Of a stretch of 48,560 bases of DNA, positions 31,551 through 39,505 are shown piece after piece. Below the pieces are notes generated by a model. It saw only the letters and a list, made by a program, of their open reading frames with translations. It had not been told where the DNA came from and ran no database searches. Every line of letters starts with the position of its first letter. The first letter of the stretch is position 1. The stretch is from Flavobacteriales bacterium. GTDB taxonomy: Bacteria; Bacteroidota; Bacteroidia; Flavobacteriales_E; Vicingaceae. The position numbers and the translations under genes are program-made. The stretch lies in contig JAGQZT010000016.1 of NCBI GenBank assembly GCA_020435335.1, positions 1-48,560 on the forward strand. The letters are read 5' to 3'.

Positions 31551-31558
31551 CAAAGGTA
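31551..31558 (-). promoter_or_regulatory. -7 promoter box of the SAM hydrolase operon
   Basis: TACCTTTG on the minus strand matches TAnnTTTG, 73 bases before the SAM hydrolase ATG and only 19 bases upstream of the divergent phoH start. Confidence 0.4.
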
Positions 31559-31577
31559 TTAATTTAAAAGGAATTAA

Positions 31578-32534
31578 TTGAGCGAAAAACAGATTGAAAT
31601 TAGTGGCATTAACCCGGTGGATTTGTATGGTGTTAATGAGCGGAAATTAAGTAAGATCAAGAGTTATTTTCCCAAAGTGAAAGTGGTTGCCCGGGGGGAC
31701 GTGCTTAAGGCGATCGGCGAAGATGCGGAGATCGACCTCTTCGAGAAAAAGATCGGGTTGCTCATCCAGCACCTGCTGAAATACAAACAACTGACCGACA
31801 ATAACATCGAACGTTTGATGGATAAAGACCTGGAAAGTAATAAGGAAAACGTGCTGGCTCATGCCGACGACGCGATCGTGTACGGGAATAGCGGATTGGT
31901 GGTGAAAGCAAGAACGGTGAATCAGCGGAAACTCGTTCATGAATGTGAAAAGAAGGACCTCATTTTTGCCGTTGGTCCTGCCGGTACGGGTAAGACTTAT
32001 ACAGCCGTGGCATTGGCCGTTAAGGCATTGAAAAATAAAGAAGTAAAACGGATCATTTTAACTCGTCCTGCGGTTGAATCCGGAGAGAACCTTGGGTTCC
32101 TGCCCGGCGATCTTAAAGAAAAGCTCGATCCCTACATGCAGCCCCTTTATGATGCTCTGCGTGACATGATTCCGGCCGAAAAGCTGAAAGAAATGTTGGA
32201 AACGGGTATCATTCAGATTGCTCCTCTGGCGTTTATGCGTGGCCGGACCCTGGATAAATCCTTTGTGATTCTGGATGAAGCTCAAAATGCAACGGAAAGT
32301 CAGTTTAAGATGTTCTTGACGCGTATGGGGCAGTCGGCCAAGTTCATCATTACCGGCGATGTGTCTCAGATCGATTTACCTAAAAAGCAACCTTCCGGAT
32401 TGATTCAGGCATTGCGTATTCTTAATGATATTCCGGAGATCGGAAAAGTGTTCTTCGATGAAAAGGATGTGATCAGGCACCAGTTGGTAAAAACCATCAT
32501 TAAGGCCTACGACGAAAACACAAAGCCCCAATAA
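31578..32534 (+). CDS. phoH: PhoH-family ATPase
   Basis: A 318-residue cytosolic ATPase of the PhoH/YbeZ type, known to act with YbeY in RNA metabolism. It has Walker A GPAGTGKT (133-140), LTRPAVESGENLGFLPG (161-177), and Walker B FVILDEAQNAT (229-239). The N-terminal ~110 residues hold a KH-like part (YGVNERKLSKIKSYFPKVKV). The start is TTG at 31578, preceded by AAAAGGAATTAA; the next in-frame ATG would cut away about 80 conserved residues. Confidence 0.94.
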   Translation: MSEKQIEISGINPVDLYGVNERKLSKIKSYFPKVKVVARGDVLKAIGEDAEIDLFEKKIGLLIQHLLKYKQLTDNNIERLMDKDLESNKENVLAHADDAIVYGNSGLVVKARTVNQRKLVHECEKKDLIFAVGPAGTGKTYTAVALAVKALKNKEVKRIILTRPAVESGENLGFLPGDLKEKLDPYMQPLYDALRDMIPAEKLKEMLETGIIQIAPLAFMRGRTLDKSFVILDEAQNATESQFKMFLTRMGQSAKFIITGDVSQIDLPKKQPSGLIQALRILNDIPEIGKVFFDEKDVIRHQLVKTIIKAYDENTKPQ

Positions 32535-32537
32535 TTT

Positions 32538-32568
32538 TTTGTTATCCCGGCAGATTGACATATATTTG
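32538..32568 (+). promoter_or_regulatory. Consensus promoter of the STAS gene
   Basis: TTTG at 32538..32541 and TATATTTG at 32561..32568 are 19 bases apart, a full match to the Bacteroidota TTTG-N19-TAnnTTTG promoter. It starts 4 bases after the phoH stop, so the STAS gene has its own start. Confidence 0.8.
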
Positions 32569-32588
32569 TATATACAATCGATTGGCTC

Positions 32589-32942
32589 ATGAGCTTTGCA
32601 GTAAATAAACACGACAATTATACCATCATCAATTTTACAACGGATAAGCTTGATGCTATTGTTGCACCCGATCTCAAATCGGAACTGGTGATCATCAATA
32701 AACAAGGTGAAAAAAACATCATCGTGGATTTGGCCGAGGTGAAGTATTGCGATTCTTCCGGATTGAGCGCCTTATTAATCGGTCATCGGTTATGTAAAGA
32801 AGCTCAGGGTCTGTTTATGATCTCATCCATTCAGCCGAATGTGGAAAAACTGCTTTCCATCTCCCAATTACTCAATGTCCTGAACATTAAAGACTCCCTG
32901 CCCGAAGCCATCGACGCTTTGTTTGAGCAAGAAATCGATTAA
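32589..32942 (+). CDS. STAS-domain protein (anti-sigma factor antagonist type)
   Basis: A 117-residue single STAS domain protein, like SpoIIAA/RsbV. The phosphoacceptor site is VKYCDSSGLSALLIGHR, with Asp55-Ser56-Ser57-Gly58; Ser57 or Ser56 is the expected target. In the known pathway a serine kinase inactivates the protein and a SpoIIE phosphatase reactivates it. No anti-sigma kinase lies beside it. A SpoIIE-type tail and a SiaB kinase are elsewhere in the window. It has its own consensus promoter and RNase Z follows 9 bp later. Confidence 0.92.
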   Translation: MSFAVNKHDNYTIINFTTDKLDAIVAPDLKSELVIINKQGEKNIIVDLAEVKYCDSSGLSALLIGHRLCKEAQGLFMISSIQPNVEKLLSISQLLNVLNIKDSLPEAIDALFEQEID

Positions 32943-32951
32943 TTTAGCTGC

Positions 32952-33878
32952 ATGACGAAATTCAACGTCTTAATACTCGGAAACGCTTCTGCAGCCCCAA
33001 CTTTATCCCGAAACCAGACCGCACAACTGATCAATATCGATGAGCAGTACTTTTTAATGGACTGCGGTGAAGGTACTCAATTGCGTCTCCGGGAGCACAA
33101 CATCAAATTTCAAAGGATTAACCACATCTTTATCAGCCACCTGCACGGAGATCATTTTCTGGGGCTCATGGGCTTGTTGCAGACGATGCACCTGCTTGGG
33201 CGACAAACCGACCTGCACATCTACAGCTGTGGCCATGTGGAGGAGATCGTTCATGTTCACCTCAAACATGCCAAAGGGAACATTGGTTATCCCATCCATT
33301 ATCACACCGTCGGTACCGACCAGTCAGAACTGGTGTTCGAAGATCATAAAGTAGAAGTGCATAGCATTCCGTTAAAGCATAAGATTCCATGCACGGGATT
33401 CCTTTTTCGGGAAAAACAGAAACCCAGAAAGGTAAACCCGGAAGGTTTAAAGAAATACAAAGTTCCCCGTTTCGAAATTGCCCGGATAAAGGCCGGGGAA
33501 GATTTTATCGATGCAGGAGGGAATACCGTTCCTAATGATGCCTTGACATTTGCACCCGATGCGTCACATGCCTATGCTTTTTGCTCCGATACAGCTTATC
33601 TGGAATCCATCATTCCGATTATTGAAGGGGTGGATCTGCTCTATCATGAGGCTACATTTCTGGAAGAACACCGTGATCGCGCAGGGCAGACCTTGCATGC
33701 TACCGCTGCCCAGGCTGCTACCATTGCCCTGAAGAGCCGGGTGAAAAAACTCATTATCGGACATTTTTCGAATAGGTACTCCGATTTGGAACTGCTTCTG
33801 AATGAGGCAAAAAGCATCTTTGAAGCGACGGAAATTGCCGAACAGGATCGATGCTTCGATTTGCTGAAAAGCCAGTAA
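32952..33878 (+). CDS. rnz: Ribonuclease Z
   Basis: A 308-residue metallo-beta-lactamase-fold endonuclease that cuts the 3' trailer of tRNA precursors lacking encoded CCA, which fits the two CCA-less tRNAs in this window. The zinc motif SHLHGDHFLGLMGLL is at residues 62-76. Further ligands lie in FCSDT and near the C-terminus in IIGHFSNRYSD, and LYHEATFLE is a family segment. Length is typical for the short form (RNase Z S). Probably cotranscribed with the STAS gene (9 bp gap). Confidence 0.96.
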   Translation: MTKFNVLILGNASAAPTLSRNQTAQLINIDEQYFLMDCGEGTQLRLREHNIKFQRINHIFISHLHGDHFLGLMGLLQTMHLLGRQTDLHIYSCGHVEEIVHVHLKHAKGNIGYPIHYHTVGTDQSELVFEDHKVEVHSIPLKHKIPCTGFLFREKQKPRKVNPEGLKKYKVPRFEIARIKAGEDFIDAGGNTVPNDALTFAPDASHAYAFCSDTAYLESIIPIIEGVDLLYHEATFLEEHRDRAGQTLHATAAQAATIALKSRVKKLIIGHFSNRYSDLELLLNEAKSIFEATEIAEQDRCFDLLKSQ

Positions 33879-33942
33879 AATCAATGTTGATAGCTTGTTA
33901 ATAACTAAATTCGGGCTGTTTCGAACGCCATAAGATTTCTAT

Positions 33943-33950
33943 TAAATTTG
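33943..33950 (+). promoter_or_regulatory. -7 promoter box of the HU gene
   Basis: TAAATTTG matches TAnnTTTG and is 40 bases upstream of the ATG. The -33 position holds TTTC rather than TTTG. Confidence 0.5.
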
Positions 33951-33990
33951 GTTCAGTAAATTCATTTAATAATTAAAAATTTCTAAAATT

Positions 33991-34263
33991 ATGAACAAAG
34001 GAGATTTAATTGATGCAATTGCAAAAGATGCAGGATTATCAAAAGCTGATGCTGGAAGAGCGTTAAACGCGTTTGTTGACAACGTAAGCGGAGCTTTAAA
34101 GAAAGGAAACAGTGTTCAATTGATTGGATTTGGAACTTTCTCTATTTCTAAAAGAGCTGCAAGAAGCGGTAGAAACCCACAAACAGGTGCTACTATCAAA
34201 ATTGGAGCTAAAAAAGTTGCTAAATTCAAAGCTGGTAAAGCTTTAGCTGACAAAGTAAAATAA
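33991..34263 (+). CDS. hup: HU-family DNA-binding protein
   Basis: A 90-residue histone-like protein that bends and compacts DNA. It has the HU pattern: N-terminal helices [28 protein letters not shown] (split here by family convention), the [20 protein letters not shown] arm base, the [14 protein letters not shown] arm and [15 protein letters not shown] end. Codon use is biased toward A/T-ending codons more than in its neighbours, as expected for a highly expressed gene. It has its own promoter and a strong terminator. Confidence 0.97.
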   Translation: MNKGDLIDAIAKDAGLSKADAGRALNAFVDNVSGALKKGNSVQLIGFGTFSISKRAARSGRNPQTGATIKIGAKKVAKFKAGKALADKVK

Positions 34264-34284
34264 TCTCGGTTATTTGAAAATAAG

Positions 34285-34313
34285 AAAGCCCCACCATGTG
34301 GGGCTTTTTTTTT
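34285..34313 (+). terminator. Rho-independent terminator of the HU gene
   Basis: Stem AAAGCCCCAC / GTGGGGCTTT with a very short loop, followed by a T9 run (34305..34313). The T-run merges with the stop codon (TTA at 34312..34314) of the convergent membrane protein. Confidence 0.93.
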
Positions 34314-34554
34314 ATTCGTTGTTGCTTGGTCGTGGCGGTGTCGGAGGTGGAAGCCTCTGTTCATCACCGCTTTTATACAAGACTGAAAATATGAAGAGCA
34401 GGATCGCTGCCGATACAAAGATCACGAGTATCGAGTATAGCGACTTGGAAGCAATGTGTTTCACATCGATAATGTCCCAAATCCCTAGAATAGCCAATAC
34501 CGTGAAAAAGATCGTCAATATTGCCAGTAAAATAGAAATGCCTTTTCTGAACAT
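34312..34554 (-). CDS. Small two-helix membrane protein
   Basis: An 80-residue protein with two hydrophobic helices: about residues 5-27 (ISILLAILTIFFTVLAILGIW without the ends) and 39-61 (LYSILVIFVSAAILLFIFS). A short basic segment separates them and the tail is Pro-rich (LPPPTPPRPSNNE). No family is recognised. Its stop codon lies in the T-run of the HU terminator. A -7 box TATATTTG lies at 34577..34584. Confidence 0.75.
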   Translation of the reverse strand: MFRKGISILLAILTIFFTVLAILGIWDIIDVKHIASKSLYSILVIFVSAAILLFIFSVLYKSGDEQRLPPPTPPRPSNNE

Positions 34555-34576
34555 AGTTGTAGTTTTTTGGTTTATC

Positions 34577-34584
34577 CAAATATA
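34577..34584 (-). promoter_or_regulatory. -7 promoter box of the small membrane protein gene
   Basis: TATATTTG on the minus strand, a full TAnnTTTG match, 22 bases before the ATG at 34554. No -33 TTG is seen. Confidence 0.5.
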
Positions 34585-34628
34585 ACGAATAATAGGCGAA
34601 AGTGTTCCGGATAAAATGTTAAGGTATG

Positions 34629-35393
34629 TTAAATCATCCTAAAGGAACCGCTGGCCGGATCAAATTGAACAGCATTGCTGCTAAACGTTTCCCGGAATAA
34701 TTCATCCTTAACCAGCTCGGATGGAGATGCATGGTGCACAACTCCTTCCCGGATCATCCAGACTTCATCGGCAATCCGCAGTGCATGCTCTACCATGTGG
34801 GTGGAGAAGATCACCGTTTTACCGTGATCCTGCACCAGGCTCTTCAATAGTTTTAACAGCTCGATCTTATTAATCAAATCCAGGTGAGTGGTCGGTTCGT
34901 CCAGTAGAATCAATTCTCCTTGCTGGGCGATGGCTCTGGCAATATGGACCCGCTGTTTTTCTCCGTCGCTGAGCTCTTCATAATGGCGATCGGAAAATGA
35001 AGCAATGCCGCACAGTTCAATGGCCTGTTCAACGAGCGAGTCGTCTTGCTCGGAAGTAACGCCAAGCCAGTTCGTATAGGGGTAGCGGCCAAAAGCAATG
35101 AAATCCCGTACACACACATGTTCCAGCATCATCTTATACGTGGTTACGATGCTTAATAGCTTGGCTCGCTCACTACTGGAAATAGTCAGTACCGGTTGTC
35201 CCCTGAACCGGAAGTCGCCGGACAAAGGAGGATGAACACCGGCCAGGGTTTTCAGTAAGGTTGATTTTCCGTCGCCATTTCTCCCGATCAGGGCGATCAA
35301 TTGCCCGGAATTCGTCGATATGTTGATGGACGAGGCAATGGTCTTGTTGGGATAACCGATGCTCAGGTTTGCTATTTCAAGGTCTGTTTTCAA
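34629..35393 (-). CDS. FecE-type ABC transporter ATP-binding protein
   Basis: A 254-residue cytosolic ATPase for an iron-siderophore/heme/B12-type importer. Walker A is GRNGDGKST (37-45), signature LSDGEKQ (141-147), Walker B LILLDEP (161-167) and the switch His199 in FSTHM. The C-terminal ~40 residues continue beyond the core with EVWMIREGVVHHASPSEL. It overlaps the permease gene by 4 bp (ATGA), so the subunits are translated together. No substrate-binding protein gene is adjacent. Confidence 0.93.
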   Translation of the reverse strand: MKTDLEIANLSIGYPNKTIASSINISTNSGQLIALIGRNGDGKSTLLKTLAGVHPPLSGDFRFRGQPVLTISSSERAKLLSIVTTYKMMLEHVCVRDFIAFGRYPYTNWLGVTSEQDDSLVEQAIELCGIASFSDRHYEELSDGEKQRVHIARAIAQQGELILLDEPTTHLDLINKIELLKLLKSLVQDHGKTVIFSTHMVEHALRIADEVWMIREGVVHHASPSELVKDELFRETFSSNAVQFDPASGSFRMI

Positions 35394-36424
35394 TTGATGG
35401 AAGCCATGCGTTTGTTCTTAAAAATGATCCAGATAATGACCGGAATTCCGATCAGTGACGTAATGGAATTGATGGGTAAATTGAAATTTAATTGGGGCAG
35501 TTGCGATAAGATGTCGGCCAGCAATAAAACATTCATACCCAGTAAAATACTAAGCGGGATCAGGATGCGATGGTCGTAGGTTTTAGCTAAGAAACGGGCC
35601 ATGTGGGGAATAACGATCCCGATAAATCCGATTGGCCCGCAAAAAGCAGTAACACTTCCTGTCAGTATCGACGTAATGATAATGATCAGCATGCGCGACC
35701 GGTTGATGTTTACGCCGATGCTTGTGGCATAGGTTTCGCCCAGTAAATAACTGTTTAAGGGTTTCGATAACATAAAAGAAGCAATCAATCCAAACACGAC
35801 CACCGGAAATAAAATGAGCAACTGATTCCCGGTTACGGCACTCAGATCACCCATGGTCCACATCACGAAGGTTTTTAAATCGGCCTCGTAACTAAAAAAC
35901 TGGATCAGGCCGATCAATGCGGTAATCACACTGCCGATCATCACACCTAAGATCAGAACGGTCATGATGTCGTTCAAACGCCTGATCACGACAATTAAAA
36001 GCGAGAGGATCGAAACCGAGCCTAAGATTGAAGAAAGAGCGATACCCAGGCTGGAGTTCAGGCTCAGGTCGCCCATGGAGAATCCAAGCGCCCCGGCTCC
36101 CATAATGAACAAAGCAACTCCGAGCGCTCCACCGGAACTGATGCCCAGAATGTATGGTCCCGCCAGCGGATTCTTGAATAAGGTTTGCATTTTCAATCCA
36201 GAAACGGAGAGTGCCGCTCCGCATAACACTGCGGCAAGCGATTGGGGGAGCCGTGATTGTAAAATAATGATGTCCCAGGTTTCCTTTTGTGATTGGCCGC
36301 CAACGAGCACACGGACAACTTCCTGAAAAGGGATGTGTACGCTGCCTATAAAAATATCGAGCAGAAACAGGCCAGCCGCCGAGAGTAGCAGGAGCAGATA
36401 AAATACACGGTGTTTTTTAGGCAT
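35390..36424 (-). CDS. FecCD-family iron-type ABC permease
   Basis: A 344-residue inner-membrane permease with about ten helices. FecCD marks include LPQSLAAVLCGAALSVSGL, MQTLFKNPLAGPYILGISSG, and FCGPIGFIGIVIPHMARFL near the coupling helix that contacts the ATPase. The substrate class is ferric siderophore, heme or cobalamin. It is the first gene of a two-gene operon; the periplasmic binding protein must be encoded elsewhere. Confidence 0.94.
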   Translation of the reverse strand: MPKKHRVFYLLLLLSAAGLFLLDIFIGSVHIPFQEVVRVLVGGQSQKETWDIIILQSRLPQSLAAVLCGAALSVSGLKMQTLFKNPLAGPYILGISSGGALGVALFIMGAGALGFSMGDLSLNSSLGIALSSILGSVSILSLLIVVIRRLNDIMTVLILGVMIGSVITALIGLIQFFSYEADLKTFVMWTMGDLSAVTGNQLLILFPVVVFGLIASFMLSKPLNSYLLGETYATSIGVNINRSRMLIIIITSILTGSVTAFCGPIGFIGIVIPHMARFLAKTYDHRILIPLSILLGMNVLLLADILSQLPQLNFNLPINSITSLIGIPVIIWIIFKNKRMASIN

Positions 36425-36508
36425 AACAGGGTAAAATTAAGGCTTTGGCATTAATTAACATAAAGAAATAATATCAACAATAAATTCTTAGTACTTCATG
36501 TAAATAAG

Positions 36509-36541
36509 TTGTTATTAATAGGTTAAGAATACCTACTTTTG
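36509..36541 (+). promoter_or_regulatory. Promoter of the alpha-oxoamine synthase gene
   Basis: TTG at 36509..36511 and TACTTTTG at 36534..36541 are separated by 22 bases, within the 17-23 range reported for Bacteroidota. The ATG is 16 bases after the box. Confidence 0.6.
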
Positions 36542-36557
36542 CCAAAAACTTTTAAGT

Positions 36558-37802
36558 ATGAAAGATTTATTTGAAAAAATAAAAGATAATCGAGGTTCTT
36601 TAGGTAAATACTCCAAAGAAGCTCACGGATACTTTACGTTCCCAAAACTGGAAGGCGAACTCTCAAATAAAATGATGTTCAGGGGAAAAGAAGTGTTGCA
36701 ATGGAGTTTAAATAATTACCTGGCTTTAGGAAATCATCCTGAAGTCCGAGCGGTTGATGCCAAAGCTTCTCAGGATTGGGGATTGGCTTATCCGATGGGA
36801 GCCCGGATGATGTCAGGAAATACGAATTATCACGAACAATTGGAAGCCGAACTGGCTGATTTTGAGCAAAAAGAAGATGCGATCTTGTTGAATTTCGGAT
36901 ACCAGGGTATGGTTTCGGCCATCGATGCGATCTTAGACCGGAACGATGTTGTGGTATATGATGCCGAGAGCCATGCATGCATCCTCGACGGATTGCGTTT
37001 GCATCAGGGTAAACGGTTCGTGTACCAGCACAACGATATGAAGAGCCTGGAAAGCATGCTCGAAAAAGCGACCAACATTGCGGAAAAAACAAATGGTGCT
37101 ATCCTGGTGATTACCGAAGGTGTTTTCGGAATGTCAGGAAATCAGGGCGACCTCAAAGCAATCGTTGAATTGAAGAAGAAATTTAAGTTCCGCTTATTTG
37201 TTGACGACGCTCATGGCTTCGGAACAATGGGACCTACAGGTGCCGGAACTGGTGAGGCTCAGGGCTGTCAGGATGGGGTAGATATCTACTTCGGAACATT
37301 CGCAAAAGCCATGGCCAGTATTGGTGGATTTATTGCCGGGAGCGAGGATTTAATCGACTTTCTGCGTTACAACATGCGTTCACAGATCTTTGCAAAATCA
37401 TTGCCCATGCCAATCGTAATCGGCAACCTGAAAAGACTGGAATTGCTTCGAAATAGCCCGGATCTCCGGGAAAAATTGTGGACCATAGCGAATACCCTGC
37501 AATCCGGACTGAAAGAAAATGGGTTCAACCTCGGAACTACATCCACTCAGGTAACTCCTGTTATTCTGGATGGTGATATTCCGGAAGCAACAAACCTGAT
37601 CCTCGACCTGCGTGAGAATTATAATATTTTCTGTTCCATGGTTGTTTATCCGGTAGTTCCGAAAGGGATCATCATGCTGCGTTTAATCCCTACAGCCATG
37701 CATACGATGGAGGACGTGGAATACACACTCAATACCTTCAAGTCCATTCAAGATAAGTTGAAAAACGGAGAATACCGTTCCGAAACGCTGGCAACGTTTT
37801 AA
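36558..37802 (+). CDS. Alpha-oxoamine synthase family enzyme (SPT/KBL-like)
   Basis: A 414-residue PLP enzyme that condenses an amino acid with an acyl thioester and loses CO2. PLP residues are Asp216 and His219 in VDDAHGFG, and Lys250 in FGTFAKAMASIGG. His139 in ESHACILDG stacks on the cofactor. The family includes serine palmitoyltransferase, 2-amino-3-ketobutyrate ligase, 8-amino-7-oxononanoate synthase and the cysteate-using enzyme of sulfonolipid synthesis. The N-terminal KDLFEKIKDNRGSLGKYSK is a clade feature; I cannot fix the substrate, but sphingoid or sulfonoid base synthesis is a fair guess. It is monocistronic with its own promoter and terminator. Confidence 0.85.
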   Translation: MKDLFEKIKDNRGSLGKYSKEAHGYFTFPKLEGELSNKMMFRGKEVLQWSLNNYLALGNHPEVRAVDAKASQDWGLAYPMGARMMSGNTNYHEQLEAELADFEQKEDAILLNFGYQGMVSAIDAILDRNDVVVYDAESHACILDGLRLHQGKRFVYQHNDMKSLESMLEKATNIAEKTNGAILVITEGVFGMSGNQGDLKAIVELKKKFKFRLFVDDAHGFGTMGPTGAGTGEAQGCQDGVDIYFGTFAKAMASIGGFIAGSEDLIDFLRYNMRSQIFAKSLPMPIVIGNLKRLELLRNSPDLREKLWTIANTLQSGLKENGFNLGTTSTQVTPVILDGDIPEATNLILDLRENYNIFCSMVVYPVVPKGIIMLRLIPTAMHTMEDVEYTLNTFKSIQDKLKNGEYRSETLATF

Positions 37803-37827
37803 TAACTAGTCAATCAATCAGATACGG

Positions 37828-37853
37828 AAAGGCTCCCTCGTGGAGCCTTTTTT
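37828..37853 (+). terminator. Terminator between the oxoamine synthase and ZIP genes
   Basis: Stem AAAGGCTCC / GGAGCCTTT, 5-base loop CTCGT, then T-run to 37853, which supplies the TTA stop codon of the convergent ZIP gene. Confidence 0.93.
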
Positions 37854-38568
37854 ATTGAACCGTTAGCATGGCAATGAGGAATCCCAGGATTACAACCAGG
37901 AATTTTTTCAAATTGAATTTGTGGTTGTCTGCCGTTTCGAACAGGATGGTCGTGGAAATGTGCAGAAATATCCCCACGGCAAATGCAAGGAATATGGTTT
38001 CGTTTTCAACAAAAGGAAGAATATGGCTGCTGGCCACGAGTAACCCCAGCGGTGCCGAAAGGGCAAAAATAACAATGGCCACAAAGTACAGACTTCGATG
38101 AATGTTTTTGGTTAGTAGCATGGAACTGAGGACAATGGCAATCGGAATTTTATGGATCACAATGCCCAGCAGTAAAGGAAAATGAGAATATTCAGCATGT
38201 TCATTGTCGGTCAATGCCATCCCTTCAATAAAGGAATGGATGCATAAACTCATAAACACGGCATAAGGAAAAGCTGCTAAATGATGATTGTGAGCATGAA
38301 AATGGCCGTGTTCAATTCCTTCTGAAAAGAATTCCAGCAACAATTGCAATAAAAACCCCAGTAAAATAAAGATGCCCACCTGGGAAGAATAGTTGGTATA
38401 GATTTCAGGGATGAGGTGCAAAACACAGATAGCCAGTAAAAACGAACCGCTGAATGAGTTGATGATCTTTAAGTTGGCAGAGAACTTCAGCTTAAATGCC
38501 AGCACGGAAAGGCTGCCCGCAAGGGCAGCTGTTATTAAAATGATATGGATCACGAACAACTGATTCAT
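37852..38568 (-). CDS. ZIP-family metal transporter
   Basis: A 238-residue inner-membrane protein with about eight helices that brings Zn2+ or other divalent metal into the cytoplasm. Metal-site residues are visible in HSFIEGMAL (His111, Glu115) and HKIP (His139). A His-rich loop HGHFHAHNHH (residues 87-96) precedes helix four, a usual metal-sensing or binding loop. It overlaps the upstream methyltransferase gene by 4 bp. Regulation by a zinc repressor site was looked for but not seen. Confidence 0.92.
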   Translation of the reverse strand: MNQLFVIHIILITAALAGSLSVLAFKLKFSANLKIINSFSGSFLLAICVLHLIPEIYTNYSSQVGIFILLGFLLQLLLEFFSEGIEHGHFHAHNHHLAAFPYAVFMSLCIHSFIEGMALTDNEHAEYSHFPLLLGIVIHKIPIAIVLSSMLLTKNIHRSLYFVAIVIFALSAPLGLLVASSHILPFVENETIFLAFAVGIFLHISTTILFETADNHKFNLKKFLVVILGFLIAMLTVQ

Positions 38569-39308
38569 TTTTTAGCAATAATAATGATTCTGTCAGATTC
38601 CTGAAGATTAAAATCACCGAGTTCGTAATCACCGAACTCAAACAAGACTTGAAATCCGGCATGTACAAACAAATCAATCAATTGGTCCCGGGTAATGATT
38701 TTGACTTTTTCGAGGAACGAGAAGTGCCTGGATCGGTCGGAGAATGTGATCCGTTTTTCAATAAAACCATTGGATACTGATTTTTCGATGTGAAAATCAA
38801 TCCCGTCAATCGACTTGGTTTCCTGCTCAACCAGATGGTTCATCACACGGGCTACATTCATGAAGTCCATAACGAACCTGCCACCTGGTTTTAAGCTGGC
38901 GTAAATCGCTTTTAAAGCTTTGAGGTTGTCGGCTTCATCCTCAAAGTAGCCGAAACTCGTAAACATATTAAAGGCATAATCATAGTGCGTGTCTTTCAGG
39001 GGAGTCCGAATGTCATTGATGAAGAATTTTAATCCGGAAGACTCATGTTTTCTGGCCAGTTCGATGTTGTTAGGGGAAAGGTCGAAAGCATGCACCTGGT
39101 AGCCGAAGGATGCCAGAAATATGGCGTGCCTCCCTTTTCCACATGCCGCATCCAGCATCATGCTTTGAGGTGCAGGAGAAAGAAATCCGATCAGGGTTCT
39201 GATGAATTCCTGTGCTTCCTGGTTGTCACGGGTCTTATATAACGTATGGTAGTACGGAGAATCGAACCAATCGCAATACCATTCACTTTTATCTTCAGAG
39301 GAACTCAT
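38565..39308 (-). CDS. Class I SAM-dependent methyltransferase
   Basis: A 247-residue cytosolic enzyme. Motif I is MLDAACGKGRHAIFLA, motif II ends with VHAFDLSPNN, and motif post-I/IV is YDYAFNMFTSFGYF. LKPGGRFVMDFMNV is the usual post-motif strand. The acceptor substrate is unknown. The ATG at 39308 was chosen over an upstream TTG. It precedes the ZIP gene with a 4-bp overlap. A -7 box TAATTTTG (39315..39322) stands 6 bases before the ATG, giving a very short leader. Confidence 0.9.
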   Translation of the reverse strand: MSSSEDKSEWYCDWFDSPYYHTLYKTRDNQEAQEFIRTLIGFLSPAPQSMMLDAACGKGRHAIFLASFGYQVHAFDLSPNNIELARKHESSGLKFFINDIRTPLKDTHYDYAFNMFTSFGYFEDEADNLKALKAIYASLKPGGRFVMDFMNVARVMNHLVEQETKSIDGIDFHIEKSVSNGFIEKRITFSDRSRHFSFLEKVKIITRDQLIDLFVHAGFQVLFEFGDYELGDFNLQESDRIIIIAKK

Positions 39309-39314
39309 AGCAGA

Positions 39315-39322
39315 CAAAATTA
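39315..39322 (-). promoter_or_regulatory. -7 promoter box of the methyltransferase-ZIP operon
   Basis: TAATTTTG on the minus strand matches TAnnTTTG. No -33 TTG is found at 18-20 bases. Confidence 0.45.
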
Positions 39323-39447
39323 GCTAATGCCATTTAATAACTTGGAATTTTACCTGAGATTCTATTTAAAGGAATGCCTGAAACGACAGGTGGATTCTGT
39401 TTATGGGTGTTTTTTTTCATTTAATCTAAAAAATTAAAGCATTAGAC

Positions 39448-39477
39448 TTGTTTAATTCATCCAAATTAATATCTTTG
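39448..39477 (+). promoter_or_regulatory. Consensus promoter of the siaBC pair
   Basis: TTG at 39448..39450 and TATCTTTG at 39470..39477 are exactly 19 bases apart. The siaB-like ATG follows 28 bases after the box. Confidence 0.8.
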
Positions 39478-39505
39478 GAATCACAATTAGACGAGAACAT
39501 TGCGA

